A DNA stretch of 64,000 nucleotides from positions 147,040 through 211,039 of the forward strand of contig CASESJ010000003.1 in assembly GCA_949290575.1 (NCBI GenBank). The letters run 5' to 3'. The translations under genes and the position numbers were made by a program. The stretch is from an uncultured Clostridia bacterium (GTDB taxonomy: Bacteria; Bacillota; Clostridia; Christensenellales; Borkfalkiaceae). The number at the start of each line of letters is the position of its first letter. Positions within the stretch are counted from its first letter, which is position 1. Below are positions 50,085 through 58,999 of the stretch, one piece after another. The notes beneath the pieces were generated by a model. It saw only the letters and a program-made list of their open reading frames with translations. It searched no databases and was not told the origin of the DNA.

Positions 50085-51080
50085 TTATTTTTTCTTCCTC
50101 GTTCGTTTCTGCCGTCTGCAACTTCTTGCGGGCGAGCCTGTCATGTATCTGAAAAGTATAAAAGCTATGGCGGTGGTGAGTGCGAGCGTGCTTACGATGA
50201 CCAGCCAGAACCATACTGTGGAAGTTTCGCCGTTGAAAGCCTGAAAGGGCACGGGCATATTCATTCCCCAGAACCCTGCAATCATTGTGGGTATCGCCAG
50301 AAGGATGGTGATGACCGTCAGCTTTTTCATTGTGTCGTTCGCGTTGTTGGAAATTACAGAGCCGTAGGCGTCCATCGAAACGCTGAGGATATCTTTGTAT
50401 ATCTTGCACATTTCAATCGCCTGACTGCTCTCTATCACCATATCTTCGTACAGGTCGCGGTAATCTTCGCGCGTGGCGACTGCCTCGACCTTGGACAGCT
50501 TTTCGTGCACTTTGTAGTTGGAACTTAAAGAGGTGGAAAAATAGACCAGCGAGTTTTCGAGGTCGAGCAGCTGTAAAATCTCCTCGTTCTTGAGCGTTCT
50601 GCCCAGTTCCGCCTGCACTCTGTGCGATTTTCTGTCTATCTGCTTGAGGCAGTACAGAAATCTCTTGGCATTGCCGTACATAAAGTTCAGTATGAACCCC
50701 ACGGGCTTGTCGCAGAAAATCTTAACTCTGCCCGTGATGAAGTCCTTGAGTACGGGATTGCCTTTAAGACATACCGTGACTATGCAATTTTTGTTGTATA
50801 TGATGGCGAGGGGAAGAGTGGTGTAGCTGTCGCCCGCGTCGCTCTCCTCGATTACGGGGCAGTCGACCACGAACATCGAACATCCCTCGTCAAATTCCGT
50901 ACGCGCGCGCTCCTCTTCGTCGAGCGCGGCTTTAATCATATCCTCGGGCACGCCCGTGGCTGCGACCACGTCGTCCACTTCGTCGTCTGTCGGGTTAATC
51001 ATGTCAACCCAGCACTGTTTTTCAAATTTCTCGATGCGGAGAAGAAGATTGTTTTCTCCGTTGATAAAGAAATTAATCAT
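50085..51080 (-). CDS. corA: CorA family magnesium/divalent metal transporter
   Basis: A pentameric Mg2+ (or Co2+/Ni2+) channel. 331 residues: a large N-terminal cytoplasmic domain, the long stalk helix (about 200-265), TM1 (LTVITILLAIPTMIAGFWGMNM) with the selectivity motif GMN, a short MPVPFQAF loop, and TM2, then a basic tail. The ATG follows GAGAGGTTAAGCGG. Its leader carries a possible 20-codon ORF and a terminator (see those entries). It is cotranscribed with the zinc-ribbon gene. Confidence 0.95.
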   Translation of the reverse strand: MINFFINGENNLLLRIEKFEKQCWVDMINPTDDEVDDVVAATGVPEDMIKAALDEEERARTEFDEGCSMFVVDCPVIEESDAGDSYTTLPLAIIYNKNCIVTVCLKGNPVLKDFITGRVKIFCDKPVGFILNFMYGNAKRFLYCLKQIDRKSHRVQAELGRTLKNEEILQLLDLENSLVYFSTSLSSNYKVHEKLSKVEAVATREDYRDLYEDMVIESSQAIEMCKIYKDILSVSMDAYGSVISNNANDTMKKLTVITILLAIPTMIAGFWGMNMPVPFQAFNGETSTVWFWLVIVSTLALTTAIAFILFRYMTGSPARSCRRQKRTRKKK

Positions 51081-51105
51081 CCGCTTAACCTCTCAAAAAT
51101 AAAAA

Positions 51106-51127
51106 TGCGCGGAAAAAGTCCCGCGCA
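51106..51127 (-). terminator. Attenuator hairpin in the corA leader
   Basis: Minus-strand TGCGCGG / CCGCGCA with loop GACTTTTT is followed by TTTTTATTTTT, 14 bases before the corA ribosome site. Transcription from the upstream promoter must read through it to reach corA. Confidence 0.75.
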
Positions 51128-51148
51128 CCTTCAGGTCGACGCGGCGGG

Positions 51149-51211
51149 TCAGTTTTCCATGTCTTTAAAACTTGGGCTGCTGTCCATATCTGTTCCTTTG
51201 TCGTCGGGCAT
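51149..51211 (-). CDS. Possible leader peptide of corA (20 codons)
   Basis: The frame runs MPDDKGTDMDSS-PSFKDMEN and stops 21 bases before the attenuator hairpin. It is acidic with Pro at positions 2 and 13. A loose AAGGG site lies 12 bases upstream. The composition recalls MgtL-type leader peptides, whose Asp/Glu-Pro segments destabilise ribosomes when Mg2+ is low. An ORF of this length can occur by chance. Some words of the leader resemble the M-box riboswitch core, an alternative reading. Confidence 0.4.
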   Translation of the reverse strand: MPDDKGTDMDSSPSFKDMEN

Positions 51212-51238
51212 AGATTTTTTTCGCCCTTCAACGAAAAT

Positions 51239-51267
51239 ATTATACTCTATTTTATTTAGTTTTGCAA
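51239..51267 (-). promoter_or_regulatory. corA promoter
   Basis: Minus-strand TTGCAA (51262-51267), a 17-bp spacer and TATAAT (51239-51244). The leader to the corA start is about 150 bases. Confidence 0.8.
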
Positions 51268-51360
51268 CAAAAAGTTAAAACTTTATACTGTGCGCAATGG
51301 GTGCTTTTTTCTGATTTATGATGGCGGGAAGGGGGCAGATATTTGTAAATTGCAACAAAA

Positions 51361-51400
51361 AAGCCGCGCGGCGGAAATTTTTCCGCCGCGCGGCTTTTTA
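51361..51400 (-). terminator. M1 peptidase terminator
   Basis: A 17-bp stem AAGCCGCGCGGCGGAAA / TTTCCGCCGCGCGGCTT; T runs lie on both sides. Confidence 0.9.
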
Positions 51401-51409
51401 TAGGTTATG

Positions 51410-52855
51410 TCAGATTATTACCTTGCCTTCGATGAAACTTGAAAAAATTCCCTCGCAGTCGGCGACCTTGCAGAACTGCGCAATCAGGCTCTCGGGCGCG
51501 ACCAGCTCGCCCTTGTTCTCCCTGAAGTACGCCGAAAGAGCCTTGACAAATTGCTTGTCGCCGCACGCGCCTCTCACGGCGTCGAACATGAGAAGTGCCT
51601 TGTTGTAGGCAATGTTGGCGTATTCGTAGTCGCCGGAATATTCGCTAAGAGGTCTGTTCATAGTCGTGTCTGCGTCGCCGAAGAGCTGGTTATACACCGA
51701 ATAGTATGCCCTGTACGACTTTGTCGCCGTGCCCAGAAGTCCCGTGCGGGTAAAGCCGTATACGGGCGAGTTTTCAAAGAACATCAGAGTGGAATACTCC
51801 GCAAGACCCTCGTCCTGCCAGCCGTTGTCGTACTGATTGCTGCCCACGGCGGCGTACCACCACTGATGGGCGGTCTCGTGCACTATCGTGTAGATCGCGC
51901 TCTGACTGTCCTGTCCGTCGGCAATCATGGTCAGCGCGGGATACTCCATGCCTCCCATGCAGAAGCCCGTCTGCACGACGGAAAGAGTGGGGTATATGTA
52001 CTGCCCGAACTGCTCCGAAAAATACTCTAAACTCTCTGTCGCCGCGTTCAGGCTCTCCTGCGGGTCGGCGTCGTCATAGTAATAATAGTACACAGTCGCG
52101 CCGCACGCCTGCGCGCTGAGCACTTCGAATTTCTGCGAGAGCACAGCGGCAAAATCTCTCGCTCCCTCGAGCATATAGCTGTACGTAACGCCCTCGTCCG
52201 CGGCATTTTCCGCGGTCAGGCTGCCGCTCGCCGCCACCTTGTATTCCGCGGGAACGGTTATGTTCACGCGATAGTCCGCGCACTCCGATACGAACGGGTC
52301 GCCCGTGCTGCAATACTCGTGTTCGGCAAAGCCTGCGGGGGTGTAGGCGCACAGCGCGGGGTAAAAATTCCCGAGGTTTACCGTGTCTGCCGTCACGCCC
52401 GTGCGGTGGTTTACGTCGGCGAGCGTCAGAGTGTAATCTATCGTCACCGTCACGCTCTGTTCGGGGTAGAGTTCGTCATTCAGCGCAACGTCCAGAATAT
52501 TCATATCGTTGCCGCATATCTGCCACTCTGCGCCGCCCTTGACGTCTTCAATCTGCATGCCGCCGTAGCTTGCGCCATTATAGTACGCCTTGGACTGATA
52601 GGTCTGCGAAACGGGCGCGTACAGCGCGCCCTGGCGATAGGCGTTTCCCCACAGATTGAAGCTGAGGCTGTCGAGGCAGTTGTCGGTGTCGTTGAAATAT
52701 GTTAAAGTGACGCTGCCCGAGAGGGTGTGGTCGCCGTCGTAGGCGACGTCTATTACATATCTGCTCGTTGTTTCTGATTTGTCTGCGCAGCCCGCTGCGG
52801 GCAGGCACAGGGCGGCGATTGAAGCCGCTATGAGGACGGATAAGGCTTTTTTCAT
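51410..52855 (-). CDS. M1 family metallopeptidase lipoprotein
   Basis: 481 residues, surface-anchored: lipoprotein signal MKKALSVLIAASIAALCL with lipobox PAAGC. The N-terminal half is the M1 beta-sandwich (LTYFNDTDNCLDSLSFNLW), and the catalytic core has MGGMEYPALTMI (GAMEN-like), HETAHQWWY and the downstream Glu in DEGLAEY, the complete HExxH-x18-E site. It probably degrades peptides outside the cell. It is shorter than aminopeptidase N because it lacks the helical C-terminal domain. No good ribosome site is visible before the ATG. Confidence 0.93.
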   Translation of the reverse strand: MKKALSVLIAASIAALCLPAAGCADKSETTSRYVIDVAYDGDHTLSGSVTLTYFNDTDNCLDSLSFNLWGNAYRQGALYAPVSQTYQSKAYYNGASYGGMQIEDVKGGAEWQICGNDMNILDVALNDELYPEQSVTVTIDYTLTLADVNHRTGVTADTVNLGNFYPALCAYTPAGFAEHEYCSTGDPFVSECADYRVNITVPAEYKVAASGSLTAENAADEGVTYSYMLEGARDFAAVLSQKFEVLSAQACGATVYYYYYDDADPQESLNAATESLEYFSEQFGQYIYPTLSVVQTGFCMGGMEYPALTMIADGQDSQSAIYTIVHETAHQWWYAAVGSNQYDNGWQDEGLAEYSTLMFFENSPVYGFTRTGLLGTATKSYRAYYSVYNQLFGDADTTMNRPLSEYSGDYEYANIAYNKALLMFDAVRGACGDKQFVKALSAYFRENKGELVAPESLIAQFCKVADCEGIFSSFIEGKVII

Positions 52856-52923
52856 ACAAATAAGTTATTCTTAAGTTATCGCGCATAGAACCTTTTTTGT
52901 GCGCGGGAAATAATATAAAATGT

Positions 52924-53586
52924 ATGAAAATATGCGTTGCGCCCCGCATGAGGGCAAGCGACGCCGTCCGTCTGCCCGAATGCGACGTCGCGCTGTTGGG
53001 TTTCGATTTTCTGGGCGACGTCGATTATGAGAGCGAACTATCGGGCAAAACGGATAAATTCGGCGAGTTTTCCCGTCTGACGAAGAGCGGGCATTGCGCG
53101 GCGGTCTGCGGCTGCCGTACGGACAGCAGGGGTCTGAAGCGCAAGTCTGCGGCTGTCGCCGACTGCGGAAAACTTCTTGGAATATCCGACATGTTACACG
53201 TCGTGGACGGCGACGGCTACAAGAGCGGAGCGTTTCTCGGCATATACAGACTGGGCGGGTACAAGGTGGGAGTGTGTATAGACAGCGATTTGTATTTTCC
53301 GGAAAACATAAAAAGTTTTTCGCTGTGCGGCTGCAATCTTCTGCTGTGCGTTATGGAGAGCGTATGTGACAACATGCCGCCTCTTCTGGCGCGGGCGTAT
53401 GCATACCTCTACGGAATGCCCGTGGCAATGAGCGCGGGCGGACGCGCTTACTTCGCGGATATTACGGGGGAAATCGCATCTTCGGGCGCGCCGCAGACAT
53501 TTTTTGTGGCAGAACCGAGGAACAATTATCGCGTCGTAAGTACGCGCGAGCGGGGGTTGTGTCCGTCGGATAAGGGCGACTACTGA
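52924..53586 (+). CDS. Nitrilase-superfamily fold protein, catalytic residues apparently lost
   Basis: 220 residues. The segment VADCGKLLGISDML and especially YKVGVCIDSDLYFPENIKSFSLCGCNLLL match the part of carbon-nitrogen hydrolases around the catalytic Cys. In the alignment the Glu of the LPE strand is replaced (ALLGFDF), the Lys of the RKxHL turn is Met, and the catalytic Cys position is Asp (the Cys lies two residues earlier). It is therefore likely a non-catalytic relative or has different chemistry. The start is ATG before KICVAPRM, with no ribosome site. It is divergent from the M1 peptidase. Confidence 0.6.
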   Translation: MKICVAPRMRASDAVRLPECDVALLGFDFLGDVDYESELSGKTDKFGEFSRLTKSGHCAAVCGCRTDSRGLKRKSAAVADCGKLLGISDMLHVVDGDGYKSGAFLGIYRLGGYKVGVCIDSDLYFPENIKSFSLCGCNLLLCVMESVCDNMPPLLARAYAYLYGMPVAMSAGGRAYFADITGEIASSGAPQTFFVAEPRNNYRVVSTRERGLCPSDKGDY

Positions 53587-53651
53587 GCGAGGCTGAAATA
53601 TGCGCTCTGCCGTGTCGCGCAAATAAAATTTTCAAAAGCGCGGCAAGCCGC

Positions 53652-53680
53652 TTGAATTTTGGCAAATTATGCTGTATAAT
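53652..53680 (+). promoter_or_regulatory. yicC promoter
   Basis: TTGAAT (53652-53657), a 17-bp spacer and TATAAT (53675-53680). A second TATAAT at 53706-53711 has no -35 partner. Confidence 0.7.
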
Positions 53681-53712
53681 GAGTACGAAAATTCTCTTTA
53701 CGGGGTATAATT

Positions 53713-54588
53713 ATGTACAGCATGACGGGCTACGGCAGAGGCGAATACAGACAGGGCGGCATAGAACTCACCGCCGAAGTCAAGACAGTCAACAACAGAT
53801 ATCTCGACGTGTCCGTAAAATGCCCCAGAATTTTTTCGGGTTACGAAGATTTCATACGCAAAAACGTGCGCGAAAAGCTCACCCGCGGTCATGCGGACGT
53901 ATTCATAAGCTACACCGACAAGCGCGAAAAGGTCAAGTCGCTGTACGTCGACGAGGCAGCCGCCCGCGCATACGTCGGCGCGGCGGAAAAACTTAAGTCG
54001 CTCTTTCCCGAACTCGAGGATGACTTTACTCTTACCAACGTACTCAGACAGCCCGACGTGCTCAGGGAAGAGGAGAATGCCGGTGCGGACGAGGAACTCA
54101 TAGCCGCTCTCGGCAACGCTCTCTCGGCTGCGCTCGACAACCTCAACGGAATGCGCGCGAAGGAGGGCGAAAAGCTTAAAAAGGACATGCTCTCGCGCGT
54201 CGACTTCATAGAGCAGTGCGTGGGCAAGATAGCAAAGCGCGCGCCCGTCGTCGTTACTAATTATCGCAGCAAGCTGGAAGAGAAGGTCAAAAGCTATCTC
54301 GACGGACTTAGCGTCGACGAGGGCAGACTGCTCACCGAGGTGGCAATCTTCACGGATAAAGCCAACATCGACGAGGAGCTTACGCGTTTAGGTTCGCACA
54401 TCGGACAGTTTCGCACAATCTGCTGCGAAAAGCTGGTGGGCAGAAAGCTCGATTTCCTCGTGCAGGAATTCAACAGGGAGACAAATACAATATGTTCCAA
54501 GTCCAACGACATAGAGATAACAGGTCTCGGACTGGACATGAAAAACGAAATAGAAAAAATAAGAGAACAGGTACAGAACGTTGAGTGA
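53713..54588 (+). CDS. yicC: YicC/YloC family endoribonuclease
   Basis: 291 residues; a conserved bacterial family recently described as an endoribonuclease. N-terminal MTGYGRGEYRQGGIELTAEVKTVNNRYLDVSVKCPR and C-terminal DKANIDEELTRLGSHIGQF and GRKLDFLVQEFNRETNTICSKS are signature stretches, with the acidic C-terminal end typical. The start is ATG 53713 (MYSMTGYG), with only a loose GGGG site. It overlaps gmk by eight bases, the usual linkage. The remA gene often found between them is absent. Confidence 0.94.
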   Translation: MYSMTGYGRGEYRQGGIELTAEVKTVNNRYLDVSVKCPRIFSGYEDFIRKNVREKLTRGHADVFISYTDKREKVKSLYVDEAAARAYVGAAEKLKSLFPELEDDFTLTNVLRQPDVLREEENAGADEELIAALGNALSAALDNLNGMRAKEGEKLKKDMLSRVDFIEQCVGKIAKRAPVVVTNYRSKLEEKVKSYLDGLSVDEGRLLTEVAIFTDKANIDEELTRLGSHIGQFRTICCEKLVGRKLDFLVQEFNRETNTICSKSNDIEITGLGLDMKNEIEKIREQVQNVE

Positions 54589-55147
54589 AAACAAAGGAAT
54601 TCTTATTGTAATATCCGGACCGTCGGGCGTAGGCAAGGGAACGGTGGTGGACAGGCTTTTAAAGAAACTGCCCCGCGCCGTGCTTTCGATATCCTGCACT
54701 ACGCGCTCACCCCGCGAGGGCGAACAGAACGGCAAGAGTTATTTCTTCATATCCAAGCAGGCCTTTCTTAAGATGATAGACGAGGGCGGATTTTTAGAAT
54801 ATTCCAACCACTTCGAAAATTATTACGGCACGCCGAGATTTTTTGTCGAAGATAAGCTGAAGGATAACGACGTCATTCTCGAAATAGACGTCGACGGCGC
54901 GGAAAACGTTAAAAAGCTCTATCCCGACGCCCTTCTTCTGATGATTACGCCGCCCAACAAGGACGAGCTGATAAGAAGGCTCAAAATGCGCGGCACGGAG
55001 GACGAAACGCTCATACGGCACAGGCTGGAGCGCGCCGATTACGAGATGTCTAAGAGCGAGATATACGATTATACGGTCATCAACGACGACTTGAACCAGA
55101 CCGTAGACAATATATTAAAAATAGTAGAAAAAAGGAGGAAGGGTTAA
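54581..55147 (+). CDS. gmk: Guanylate kinase
   Basis: Phosphorylates GMP/dGMP with ATP. 188 residues: P-loop SGPSGVGKGTV (12-22), SCTTRSPREGEQNGKSYFF (GMP-binding), LEYSNHFENYYGTPR, and the lid region RLKMRGTEDE with RLERADYEM. The start is TTG inside the last codons of yicC. rpoZ starts one base after the stop. Confidence 0.97.
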   Translation: MSENKGILIVISGPSGVGKGTVVDRLLKKLPRAVLSISCTTRSPREGEQNGKSYFFISKQAFLKMIDEGGFLEYSNHFENYYGTPRFFVEDKLKDNDVILEIDVDGAENVKKLYPDALLLMITPPNKDELIRRLKMRGTEDETLIRHRLERADYEMSKSEIYDYTVINDDLNQTVDNILKIVEKRRKG

Positions 55148-55148
55148 T

Positions 55149-55370
55149 ATGATTAACGTACCTGCAGTAGACAGCCTGATAAAGAAGCTGGGCGACAACG
55201 GCACTACGGTTTCGCGCTATGCGCTGTGCGTAGTCGTGGCAAAGCGCGCCCGCCAGCTGATAGAGCAGAACAGCGTGGAAAATCCCGTTGAAAATCCCCG
55301 TCACCTCAAGGAAATCGCCCTTGCTTGCGAGGAGATTAACGAAGGCAAAATCAAAGCTGTAAAAGACTGA
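55149..55370 (+). CDS. rpoZ: DNA-directed RNA polymerase omega subunit
   Basis: 73 residues; aids folding and assembly of beta'. Signatures: INVPAVDSLIKKLGDN, SRYALCVVVAKRARQLIEQ (the conserved helix) and KEIALACEEINEGKI. RBS AGGAGGAAGGGTTAAT-ATG is strong. Placed after gmk as in most Firmicutes; a coaBC gene would normally follow but is missing. A hairpin follows. Confidence 0.95.
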   Translation: MINVPAVDSLIKKLGDNGTTVSRYALCVVVAKRARQLIEQNSVENPVENPRHLKEIALACEEINEGKIKAVKD

Positions 55371-55383
55371 TTTATAAAAAAGC

Positions 55384-55412
55384 AATGCGCCCCGCGCGGG
55401 GCGCATTTGTTT
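55384..55412 (+). terminator. rpoZ hairpin, weak terminator
   Basis: A 10-bp stem AATGCGCCCC / GGGGCGCATT with loop GCGC is followed by TGTTTAG. The T tract is short, so partial read-through into priA is likely. Confidence 0.65.
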
Positions 55413-55443
55413 AGAATGCAGTTTTTCGTGCACGGAGGGTTAC

Positions 55444-57612
55444 TTGTACGCACAGGTCATAGTCGACATAGCGCACAGTCAGGTCGACAGAATTTTTGAA
55501 TATTCCTGCTCCGACGAGGTCCAAGTCGGTTGCAGGGTAAAAGTTCCGTTCGGGGGCAGGATAATAGAGGGCTTTGTCATAGGTCTCAGTCCTACCCCGT
55601 CTTTCGACGCGGACAAAATCAAGCCCGTGCGCGAAGTTTACGACGAACTGCCCGCCATAGTGCCCGAGTGTCTCTCGCTCATGGAGCGCATCTGCGAACG
55701 CTACCGCGTTCCCAAGGCGGTTGCGCTGAGGCTCTTTCTCCCCTCGGAAATGAGGTTGGGCAGAGTGCGGGAGGTGTTTACCTCCTTTGTAAAGCTCACA
55801 GACCCCGCCGCTGAGGTGGGCAAGCGCGCGCCCAAGCAGGCAGAGCTTTGCTTCGCGCTCAGAGAGGGCGATATGGAACTCTCTTCCGCAGCCGAACGCT
55901 TCGGCAGGGCGGCGGTCAACGCGCTCGTTTCAAAGGACATAGCGGAAATTTACAAAGTGCGCCGCATACGCACGCCCATGGGCGGCGAGGAAGAGGAGTT
56001 CACTCCCGTTGAGCTCACTCCCGCGCAGACGAGCGCGCTTGAGTATATAGAAAAATCTGATAAGACCGTTCAGCTAATCCACGGCGTGACGGGCAGCGGC
56101 AAGACGGAAATCTATTTAAGTTACATTGCCGAAGTGCTCAGAAGGGGCAAGACGGCGATATTCCTCGTTCCCGAAATTTCCCTGACGCCCCAGATGCTAC
56201 GCCAGCTCAGGCGCAGGTTCAAGGGCGAAGCCGCCATAATGCACAGCGGACTTTCGGCGGGCGAGCGGTTCGACGAGTGGTGGAGACTGCGCTCGGGCGA
56301 GGCGAAAATCGCCATAGGCGCGCGCTCGGCAATCTTCGCGCCGCTCGAAAATTTAGGCGCGATTATCATAGACGAGGAGCACGACGCATCCTACGTCTCC
56401 GAAGCCGCCCCGAGATATTCGACTGCAGATATTGCGCGGATACGCGCCGAGTACAACGGCTGCAAGCTCATCATGGGCAGCGCGACGCCCTCGGTCGAGA
56501 GCTATATATGCGCCACCGAAGGACAATACGGGCTCATCACCCTGCCCGACAGAATAAATAAAAAGCCGCTGCCCGAAATCATAATTTCGGATATGAGGAA
56601 AGAGGTAAAGAGGGGCAACAACACAAGTTTTTCGCAGGCGTTGAGGGAGGAACTCTCCGCAACGCTTGCAGGCGGCAATCAGGCGATAATATTTTTAAAC
56701 CGCAGGGGCTATGCAAAGACGGTCATCTGTCAGGACTGCGGCTATGTTGCGCGGTGCGAAAACTGCGACGTGTCCTTAACCTATCATTCGGACGAAAACT
56801 GCCTGAAGTGTCACTATTGTGGCGCGAAGTACCATATGCCTCCTGCCTGCCCCGAGTGCGGCGGCAGACACCTCCGCTACGGCGCGACGGGCACGCAGAG
56901 GGTGGTTTCCGACCTGAAGGAGCTCTTTCCCTCGGCAAAAATTCTGCGCATGGACAACGACACCGTCTCGGGCAAGGACGGACACTATAAAATTTTAAAG
57001 CAGTTCGGACAAAGGCAGGCGGATATCCTCGTGGGAACGCAGATGATAGCCAAGGGTCACGACTTCCCGTCGGTGACGCTCGTCGGCATACTCGACGCCG
57101 ACATGAGCCTGCACTTTTCGGACTACAGGAGCGGCGAGCGCACCTTTCAGCTCATAACGCAGGTCGCGGGCAGGAGCGGCAGAGCGGGCGCGAAGGGCAA
57201 AGTCGTTCTTCAGACCTACTCGCCCGAAAATTACATTCTGCGCTATGCGGTTAACTACGACTACAAGGGCTTTTTCGAAAACGAGGTCAAAATACGCAAA
57301 GCGACGGGCTTTCCGCCCTATTCGCTCATCTGCAGAGTGATGGTGGTGGGCGAGGACGAAAATTCGGCTCTCGAGGTCTTGAAGAATATTTATTTTTCGC
57401 TGCTGAAATTAAAGGAAGAAAACGAGGACGAGTTCATCTTCTTCAATAAAATGCACTCGCCCATAAAGAAGATACAGGGCAAGTTGCGCTATCAGGTGCT
57501 CATGCGCCTCAAGGACGGCAGGCTTCTGCCGCAAATTTACGACGCTGCGGCGAAGTACACGACGAACAGCGTGCTTGCCTACGTCGAAGAAAATCCCGCA
57601 AATTTATCTTAA
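55444..57612 (+). CDS. priA: Primosomal protein N' (replication restart helicase)
   Basis: Reloads DnaB at stalled forks. 722 residues: N-terminal DNA-binding domain (about 1-110), helicase motifs I GVTGSGKTEIY (about 215), II DEEH (DEEHDASYVSE), GSATPSVES, the two zinc sites CQDCGYVARCENC and CHYCGAKYHMPPACPEC (about 430-480), and C-terminal motifs VGTQMIAKGHDF and QVAGRSGRAG. It starts with TTG, five bases after GGAGGG. Confidence 0.96.
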   Translation: MYAQVIVDIAHSQVDRIFEYSCSDEVQVGCRVKVPFGGRIIEGFVIGLSPTPSFDADKIKPVREVYDELPAIVPECLSLMERICERYRVPKAVALRLFLPSEMRLGRVREVFTSFVKLTDPAAEVGKRAPKQAELCFALREGDMELSSAAERFGRAAVNALVSKDIAEIYKVRRIRTPMGGEEEEFTPVELTPAQTSALEYIEKSDKTVQLIHGVTGSGKTEIYLSYIAEVLRRGKTAIFLVPEISLTPQMLRQLRRRFKGEAAIMHSGLSAGERFDEWWRLRSGEAKIAIGARSAIFAPLENLGAIIIDEEHDASYVSEAAPRYSTADIARIRAEYNGCKLIMGSATPSVESYICATEGQYGLITLPDRINKKPLPEIIISDMRKEVKRGNNTSFSQALREELSATLAGGNQAIIFLNRRGYAKTVICQDCGYVARCENCDVSLTYHSDENCLKCHYCGAKYHMPPACPECGGRHLRYGATGTQRVVSDLKELFPSAKILRMDNDTVSGKDGHYKILKQFGQRQADILVGTQMIAKGHDFPSVTLVGILDADMSLHFSDYRSGERTFQLITQVAGRSGRAGAKGKVVLQTYSPENYILRYAVNYDYKGFFENEVKIRKATGFPPYSLICRVMVVGEDENSALEVLKNIYFSLLKLKEENEDEFIFFNKMHSPIKKIQGKLRYQVLMRLKDGRLLPQIYDAAAKYTTNSVLAYVEENPANLS

Positions 57613-57622
57613 AGAGGTAATT

Positions 57623-58084
57623 ATGGTCAGATATGTTGTACAGACAGGCGACGAGGTTCTCAGAACGACTTGCGCCGAAGTAAAAAAATTCGATAAGGAG
57701 CTGGGCGCGCTCATGGACGACCTCAAAGCGACCGTCCGCGCGGAAAACGGCGCGGGACTTGCCGCGCCCCAGATAGGCGTGCCTTTGAGAGCCGTCGTAG
57801 TCGACGTCGAAGAGGGCTTTTTCGAGATGATTAATCCCGTAATACTTGCAAAGAAGGGCGAGCAGACGGGACCCGAAGGCTGCCTTTCGGTCAAGGGCAA
57901 GCAGGGCACGGTCACCCGTCCCTACAAGGTAAAGGCGGAGTACCGCGACAGAAACGGCAGAAAGCACAAGCTCACAGCCGAAGGCTTCTTCGCCCGCGCG
58001 GTCTGCCACGAACTCGACCACCTCGACGGCGTGTTGTACACCGACATCGCATCCGAAATCTATGACCTTCCCGAGGAGGACTGA
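57623..58084 (+). CDS. def: Peptide deformylase
   Basis: Removes the formyl group from nascent proteins. 153 residues with the three motifs GAGLAAPQIGV (GxGLAAPQ), PEGCLSVKG (EGCLS, Cys metal ligand) and HELDHLDG (HExDH). The start is ATG after AAAGAGGTAATT. It is ten bases after priA and three bases before fmt, which acts in the same formylation cycle. Confidence 0.97.
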   Translation: MVRYVVQTGDEVLRTTCAEVKKFDKELGALMDDLKATVRAENGAGLAAPQIGVPLRAVVVDVEEGFFEMINPVILAKKGEQTGPEGCLSVKGKQGTVTRPYKVKAEYRDRNGRKHKLTAEGFFARAVCHELDHLDGVLYTDIASEIYDLPEED

Positions 58085-58087
58085 TAA

Positions 58088-58999
58088 ATGAAGATTATTT
58101 TTGCAGGTTCGCCTCAGTATGCAGTGCCCTCGCTTAAAGCTCTGCACGAAAAATTCGGCGTGTGCGCCGTCGTCACCCAGCCCGACAGACCCGTCGGCAG
58201 AAAAAAGGTGCTCACGCCCACGCCCGTTAAGAGTTATGCCCTCGAAAACGGCATACCCGTCATAGACAGCCCGAGAATAAGGGACTGCGTGGAAGAACTT
58301 AAATCTTTCGGCGCGGATATCATGGTAACCTGCGCCTACGGACAGATACTCACAAAGCAGGTGCTCTCTGCGTTTCCCCTAGGCGTGTGGAATTTACATG
58401 CATCCCTGCTGCCCGAATTCAGGGGCGCAAGCCCCATTCAGTCGGCAATACTCGCCGGCAAAGAGTATACGGGCGTGACGGTTATGAAAACGGAGGAAGC
58501 CCTCGACAGCGGCGACATTCTTCTTATTAAGCGTTGCGCCGTGGCGGATAAGACGTGCGGTCAGCTCTCGGAGGAATTGTCCCTGATCTCTGCGGATGCG
58601 GCAGTCGAGGCTGTCTCGCTCATACAAAGGGGCGAAGTTCAGCTGTTGCTGCAGGACGACGGCGCGGCGACCTACTGCAAAAAGATAAAAAAAGAGGACG
58701 CGCGCATAAGCTTTGAAAGCTCGGAAAGGGCTATAAGACTTATAAAGGCTATGAGCCCCCAGCCCCTCGCATATTGCTTTTTAAACGGCGTTCAGCTCAA
58801 TATATATGACGCTCAACCTGCAACCGCGGAGGGCGGAAAGGTGGGCGAAGTCGTGAGCGCGGACAAGCGCGGCATAGTTGTAAAGTGCGCCGACGGCGCG
58901 ATAAATATCATAAAAGCCCAGTTTGCGGGCGGAAAACCCTTAAGTGCCGCCGACCTTGCAAACGGCAGAAAGATAAAGGCGGGCGACATTCTTGACTAA
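58088..58999 (+). CDS. fmt: Methionyl-tRNA formyltransferase
   Basis: Formylates initiator Met-tRNA with 10-formyl-THF. 303 residues: AGSPQYAVPSLKAL, TQPDRPVGRKK, the catalytic/folate loop NLHASLLPEFRGASPIQSAILAG with HASLLP (Asn/His), and TGVTVMKTEEALDSGDIL with the catalytic Asp. The C-terminal OB-fold tRNA-binding domain runs from about 205. Followed by rsmB with an 8-base overlap. Confidence 0.97.
   Translation: MKIIFAGSPQYAVPSLKALHEKFGVCAVVTQPDRPVGRKKVLTPTPVKSYALENGIPVIDSPRIRDCVEELKSFGADIMVTCAYGQILTKQVLSAFPLGVWNLHASLLPEFRGASPIQSAILAGKEYTGVTVMKTEEALDSGDILLIKRCAVADKTCGQLSEELSLISADAAVEAVSLIQRGEVQLLLQDDGAATYCKKIKKEDARISFESSERAIRLIKAMSPQPLAYCFLNGVQLNIYDAQPATAEGGKVGEVVSADKRGIVVKCADGAINIIKAQFAGGKPLSAADLANGRKIKAGDILD

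Noticed and set aside
53706..53711. TATAAT directly before yicC as a leaderless start
   Set aside because: The upstream promoter at 53652-53680 has a proper -35 and spacing and explains transcription better; the second -10 has no -35.
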